8,861 nt of DNA, taken from assembly GCA_013152075.1 (NCBI GenBank), contig JAADHD010000219.1, forward strand, positions 1 through 8,861. The letters are read 5' to 3'. The position numbers and the translations under genes are program-made. Positions within the stretch are counted from its first letter, which is position 1, and each line of letters opens with the position of its first letter. The DNA comes from Verrucomicrobiota bacterium (lineage in GTDB: Bacteria > Verrucomicrobiota > Verrucomicrobiia > Verrucomicrobiales > DEV007). The notes beneath the pieces are model-generated. The model did no database searches and was not told the origin of the DNA. It was given only the letters and a program-made list of their open reading frames with translations. Shown here in pieces: positions 5,556 to 8,861 of the stretch.

Positions 5556-7718
5556 ATGAAAATTTTTTCCATTGCCTTGTTATTAAGTTGCACTGTTTTT
5601 ACAGCCTCTGCTAAAGAGTCGGAAATCAGCACCGATCTGCTTATTGTCGGGGCCACAGAATCAGGTTGGGCGGCGGCGGTTCAGGCGGCTCGTGGTGGGG
5701 TGAAATCGATCACCATTGTGCACGATGGCAAATGGTACGGAGGGCAGTTCACCGAGCAGGCATTGGCTTGTGTCGATGAAAATAAGGGGCTTGGTAAAAT
5801 CGGCTGGGGAGTCGACTGGCATCCAATGAAACGTTCCTTCCATCGCTCGGGTTTGTTCAAGGAGTTGATGGACAAGATCGAAACACAGAACACTGAAAAA
5901 TACGGTTCGCCCATGCCCGGAAAACCATTCCACGGCCCTACGACATTCCGGCCGGCGGAAGCGGAGGCGATGTTTCGATCAATCATTCAGCCTTATATCG
6001 AATCGGGTCAGATTAGGGTGGTTTGGAATCACTATCCGGTGAGCGCCGAGGTGGAAGGCTCAAAACTTAAGGGCATGAGTTTTGCGAAACTTGGAAGCGA
6101 TAAAGTAGCTTTACGAGTCCAGGCAAAGCTCACTATAGATGCTTCAGATTGGGGGGAAGTGATCCAGATCGCCGGTGCCGCTTTCGAGTTTGGACCGGAT
6201 CCGGCCAGTCGGTATGGCGAGGCGAGTGCCCCGGCGGATCTTTCCAGAAATCCGCTCAACGAAATGAACCCGATTACCTGGACGATGATCGTTGAGCAAT
6301 CGGATGGAGAAACGCCAATTGCAAAACCATCACGCTTTGATGATCGAAATTATCCGCGTGCGACGGGTCTCGGACGTGAGTTTTTTGCAGATCTTAAGTG
6401 GGATCACTCAAAGAAGGTGAGCGGGGGAATTTTGCATTGGCCGTTAGCTGGCAAGGCGTCCAGTCGACAGCTTAGTGTTTACACGGTTCGGCGCATCGTA
6501 GATGGTTATGAAAGTAAAGATGGCAAAACTTCCATTTTGCTCGCCTACATGAATGGCCAGGATTATCCGTTGGAACGATTGCCGCAGCCGGTCGTTGATG
6601 CGCTTGAAAAAAACGAGGTAGGAGCATCGCAGAAGAACATCGTCGAGATGACCCGGGCTCAGCGTGAAATTATTTTTCAAGATGCCCGGCAACATTCACT
6701 CGGCGTGCTCTATCATCTACAGAATTTTGTAAATGAGCGAGCGAAAGATAAAACTAACAGCTTCCGCAATTTTCATCTCAGTGATGAGTTTGGCACCGAA
6801 GACAACTTGCCACCCAAACCCTATATTCGCGAGGGACTGCGTTTGAAGGCGATGTACATGATGCGTGAGCAGGATAGCCGCAACCGTGACGGGGAAACCA
6901 AGGATAAGGCAAAAGTGCGCTTTGCTAAAGTAATGTATCCCGATGGCCTGTTTCCCTGGCAGTTTCACTACGACTTTCACCGTACGGGTCGCACCTATCT
7001 GAAGGAAGAGGGAGCAAGCGGTCCGTGGATCGATTTTCATAAACCGAACCGGCACACGAAGTTCATGAGCGATCGTTCGGTGTTTCCTTTGCGTAGTCTG
7101 ATTCCCGAGAAAATGGACGGGCTGCTGGGGGCGCAGGGCAATGTTGGTTTCAGTAGTATCGTCAGCGCGGCGATTCGTTTGCATGACCAACGCATTCAAA
7201 TTGGGCAAGCGGCGGGAGCAACTGCGGTGGTGGTGTTGCGAACGGGGGGGCGACCGAGAGAGATGGTTTACGACCGTGCCAAGCTGGAGGCAATTCGTGA
7301 TGAGCTGTGTGGAGAGCGTGAAGGTGCGGTTCCGGCCTTGATCTGGCCCTTCAGGGATCTACCGGCTGACCATGTGAATTTTGTTGCGATCAATCGTTTG
7401 GCGGCATTGGGTGTATTGCCAATAGGCTCACGCGAAGTCGACATTCACCCCGATGATCCGTCTGATGGAAGTTGGATGCAGGAAGTATTGGAACGTAGTG
7501 GCGTGGGAGAGGTGGGCGGTCTTAAGACGGAAATACGTGGAGTATTTTGTCAGAAGGTATGGGACAATATTCGAGAAGATGGCTGGGAGAATTTTGAGTT
7601 TAATAGGAAAAGCAAAGAAGATGCCGATGAGGATGGGATACTTGATCGAGACGATGCATTGCTGTTTACCCCTAACGCGCCGATAGTTTTCAAGGTGGAA
7701 AAAGCGATAGTTGATTGA
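5556..7718 (+). CDS. Secreted FAD-dependent oxidoreductase (FAD_oxidored-like) with C-terminal Ca-binding-type motif
   Basis: This 720-residue protein begins with a signal peptide (MKIFSIALLLSCTVFTASA, residues 1-19). A dinucleotide-binding fold follows at 27-56: DLLIVGATESGWAAAVQAAR, where G32, T34 and G37 stand in for GxGxxG, a variant typical of large exported flavoproteins of this group. Other family-like segments are GGQFTEQALACVDE, TFRPAEAEAMFRS, LTIDASDWGEVIQIAG, and near residue 510 QGNVGFSSIVSAAIRLHDQRI, the C-terminal FAD-contacting part. Residues 608-648 (NFVAINRLAALGVLP, then EVDIHPDDP) resemble an SLH-like helix-turn unit. Residues 689-700 read DADEDGILDRDD, a thrombospondin-3-like Ca-binding motif. 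The substrate is unknown; a carbohydrate or cell-surface substrate is inference from location and neighbours. The frame is open further upstream to a TTG at 5502, but the signal peptide fixes the ATG at 5556. Confidence 0.9.
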   Translation: MKIFSIALLLSCTVFTASAKESEISTDLLIVGATESGWAAAVQAARGGVKSITIVHDGKWYGGQFTEQALACVDENKGLGKIGWGVDWHPMKRSFHRSGLFKELMDKIETQNTEKYGSPMPGKPFHGPTTFRPAEAEAMFRSIIQPYIESGQIRVVWNHYPVSAEVEGSKLKGMSFAKLGSDKVALRVQAKLTIDASDWGEVIQIAGAAFEFGPDPASRYGEASAPADLSRNPLNEMNPITWTMIVEQSDGETPIAKPSRFDDRNYPRATGLGREFFADLKWDHSKKVSGGILHWPLAGKASSRQLSVYTVRRIVDGYESKDGKTSILLAYMNGQDYPLERLPQPVVDALEKNEVGASQKNIVEMTRAQREIIFQDARQHSLGVLYHLQNFVNERAKDKTNSFRNFHLSDEFGTEDNLPPKPYIREGLRLKAMYMMREQDSRNRDGETKDKAKVRFAKVMYPDGLFPWQFHYDFHRTGRTYLKEEGASGPWIDFHKPNRHTKFMSDRSVFPLRSLIPEKMDGLLGAQGNVGFSSIVSAAIRLHDQRIQIGQAAGATAVVVLRTGGRPREMVYDRAKLEAIRDELCGEREGAVPALIWPFRDLPADHVNFVAINRLAALGVLPIGSREVDIHPDDPSDGSWMQEVLERSGVGEVGGLKTEIRGVFCQKVWDNIREDGWENFEFNRKSKEDADEDGILDRDDALLFTPNAPIVFKVEKAIVD

Positions 7719-7783
7719 AGAAGGGTACCGCGATTGGGCACGATATTTCTGGAGGAATGCCAAATCAATAAGGTCGGATAAAT

Positions 7784-7823
7784 CACGAGACGAGAAAGTT
7801 TTCGTCACTCCCGTTCGTGTTTT
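7784..7823 (+). terminator. Possible terminator between convergent genes
   Basis: In the 130-nt gap between the flavoprotein gene (plus) and the redoxin gene (minus), CACGA (7784-7788) can pair with TCGTG (7815-7819), enclosing a second stem GACGA (7789-7793) with TCGTC (7802-7806). Four T residues follow on the plus strand (7820-7823). The structure has an 8-nt bulge and a short T run, so it is only a moderate candidate. Its position after the flavoprotein stop is the main support. Confidence 0.32.
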
Positions 7824-7848
7824 CTGGTGCTCACCTTTTTCTTGCTCG

Positions 7849-8451
7849 CTAATCTAAGTCGGGGATGTAGCAACCGACGGCGGGGGTGTGGTCTTTGGGG
7901 GCGGGCTTTCCGGCGAGCAGGGCGTCAAGGGTGTCGCGCAGATTGTTTTCGGTAGCTTTTACGCGGCGTTTTCCGTAGTCTGCCCACTGGTTGTTCAAGC
8001 GTCCAGAGTAAACAAGTTTTCCCTGCTCGTTAAAAACGGCTGTTTGCGGCGTGAGTTTGGCACGGGCCAATTTGACGAGCTGGTGTTTGCGGTCAATGAT
8101 GATGGGGGCTTTTAGAGAGTAGTCGGAGGCGTGTTGTTTTGCGTCCTTAGTTGAGAGCTCAGGGTCGACGTGGGCGAGGGTAAACTTGATATTAAGTGCC
8201 TGGTAATGATCATAAATACGATTGATTTCCGGTGCCAAGGCGTTGGCGATCGGGCAGTCGGTGGTGATAAAGATCACCACTGTAGGTTTTCCTTTCTTGG
8301 ATTTTAGCGGAGTGATGGTTTTGCCGTCGAGAGAGTTGAATGTAATGTTTGTCGGAGGAGAATCAGCCCGGCTGTCACAAGGGTGAGTAGTTAGGATTAA
8401 GAGTAATATTGAGGTGATCGTCGCTAGGGGCTTGAGGGGAATTGTTTTCAT
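7849..8451 (-). CDS. Secreted thioredoxin-fold (redoxin) protein with CxxA active site
   Basis: This 200-residue protein carries a signal peptide (basic KTIPLKPLA, then hydrophobic TITSILLLILTT, ending near residue 30). The thioredoxin-like fold follows: TFNSLDGKTITPL, then GKPTVVIFITTDCPIANALAPEINRI at 55-80 with C66, the cis-Pro-type loop LTPQTAVF (P135), and NEQGKLVYSGRLNN. The active site is CPIA, so the second thioredoxin Cys is replaced by Ala. The only other mature Cys besides C25 in the signal region is C194 in PAVGCYIPDLD at the C-terminus, a conserved-looking tail in redoxins of this type. A peroxiredoxin-like, single-Cys or C66-C194 mechanism is inference. The ATG at 8451 is preceded by AGGA only 2 nt upstream. 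It lies 45 nt downstream of the copper-protein gene in the same direction, a likely operon. Confidence 0.87.
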   Translation of the reverse strand: MKTIPLKPLATITSILLLILTTHPCDSRADSPPTNITFNSLDGKTITPLKSKKGKPTVVIFITTDCPIANALAPEINRIYDHYQALNIKFTLAHVDPELSTKDAKQHASDYSLKAPIIIDRKHQLVKLARAKLTPQTAVFNEQGKLVYSGRLNNQWADYGKRRVKATENNLRDTLDALLAGKPAPKDHTPAVGCYIPDLD

Positions 8452-8496
8452 CGTCCTGCCTGTGTAGTATGCTTTTGAATGCTGGGTTCTGGCCGG

Positions 8497-8861
8497 CTAC
8501 TTCTTATCCAGAAACGCCCCCGCTTGTTCGATTTCTTTGGTGTCTACGATTTGATCACGGTTGCGGTCGAGTCTTCGAAAGGCTTGATGATGTTTTTCAG
8601 GAGTTTCCGCCAAGGTGATGCGGTCGTCATGGTTTTTGTCGAGTAGCAATACGGTATGTAAGCGTTTCATGATTTGGCGTGATTTGGCAAAGCGGAGTTT
8701 GGATTTTTGCGCTTCTTGTTTCAGTCCTTTGGCGACGGATTGTTCTTGAGCTTTGTTTTTCGCAACACACTGAAAAATGATGCTCCCCATTTCGTCAGTG
8801 GATTCTTCTCCCCAATGAATACGGCGGGGCGGGGAGTGGGGGTTGTTCACGTTTTCGGCAG
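8497..8861 (-). CDS. C-terminal end of a copper type II monooxygenase-like protein with an EF-hand tail
   Basis: The gene enters from the right edge; 120 complete residues are visible, and the GTG at 8850-8848 is internal, not a start. The first visible part, AENVNNPHSPPRRIHWGEES, then TDEMGSIIFQCV, matches the end of the ascorbate-dependent copper type II monooxygenase C-domain. There, a Pro-rich NNPxxPP stretch, 'WGExSTDEMG' and a strand follow one another, and the Met of DEM corresponds to a copper ligand in the PHM family. A Lys/Gln-rich helical linker (KNKAQEQSVAKGLKQEAQKS) follows. Two EF-hand loops come next: DKNHDDRITLAE (visible residues 74-85) and DRNRDQIVDTKE (98-109), both with acidic residues at 1, 3 or 5, 9 and Glu at 12 as expected for Ca binding. 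In relatives this domain often follows a redoxin or cytochrome part, which cannot be checked here. Confidence 0.74.
   Translation of the reverse strand, partial: AENVNNPHSPPRRIHWGEESTDEMGSIIFQCVAKNKAQEQSVAKGLKQEAQKSKLRFAKSRQIMKRLHTVLLLDKNHDDRITLAETPEKHHQAFRRLDRNRDQIVDTKEIEQAGAFLDKK

Noticed and set aside
6717..7208. 163-codon minus-strand open frame inside the flavoprotein gene
   Set aside because: It is antisense to conserved flavoprotein sequence and has no family resemblance.

Overview
The window looks like a chromosomal segment of a Verrucomicrobiota-type bacterium, probably from an aquatic Opitutae/Puniceicoccales-like lineage. This assignment is an inference from gene content: a Cys-type S1 sulfatase, a secreted GATESG-type FAD oxidoreductase, a Tat-exported sugar-isomerase-like protein, a redoxin paired with a copper-monooxygenase-like protein, and nested palindromes whose reading gives an NRLKACST-like peptide. 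No rRNA, tRNA or CRISPR array was seen. Few start codons have a convincing Shine-Dalgarno sequence.

Layout. Positions 1-211 (minus) hold the N-terminal part of a Tat-exported TIM-barrel protein. Positions 324-977 (minus) encode a small secreted protein of unknown function. Positions 1120-2426 (minus) are a housekeeping pair, nusB then ftsY, 20 nt apart. Positions 2427-2733 are the only gene-free stretch over 300 nt. It is divergent and carries a REP-like nested palindrome. From 2734 to 7718 everything is on the plus strand: a sulfatase broken by a 7-bp tandem duplication, an unrecognised two-anchor membrane protein, a short-chain dehydrogenase fragment lacking both ends, and an intact 720-residue secreted FAD-dependent oxidoreductase. 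Facing it from the right on the minus strand are the C-terminal end of a copper type II monooxygenase-like protein with an EF-hand tail (cut by the window end) and a secreted thioredoxin-fold protein 45 nt downstream of it.

How the parts may fit together. nusB-ftsY is a stable core unit (rRNA antitermination and SRP receptor). The plus-strand block looks like an accessory catabolic locus for sulfated or otherwise modified carbohydrate in the cell envelope or outside the cell. Two of its four genes are damaged, one by a very small and possibly recent or reversible event and one by loss of both ends, so the locus may be eroding. The right-hand pair resembles the redoxin/copper-monooxygenase association common in Planctomycetes and Verrucomicrobia, whose physiological role is poorly known.

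I did not find a clear new defence or mobile system. The observations most worth following are the 7-bp duplication in the sulfatase, the nested palindrome, the EF-hand tail on the copper protein, and the two orphan exported or membrane proteins.
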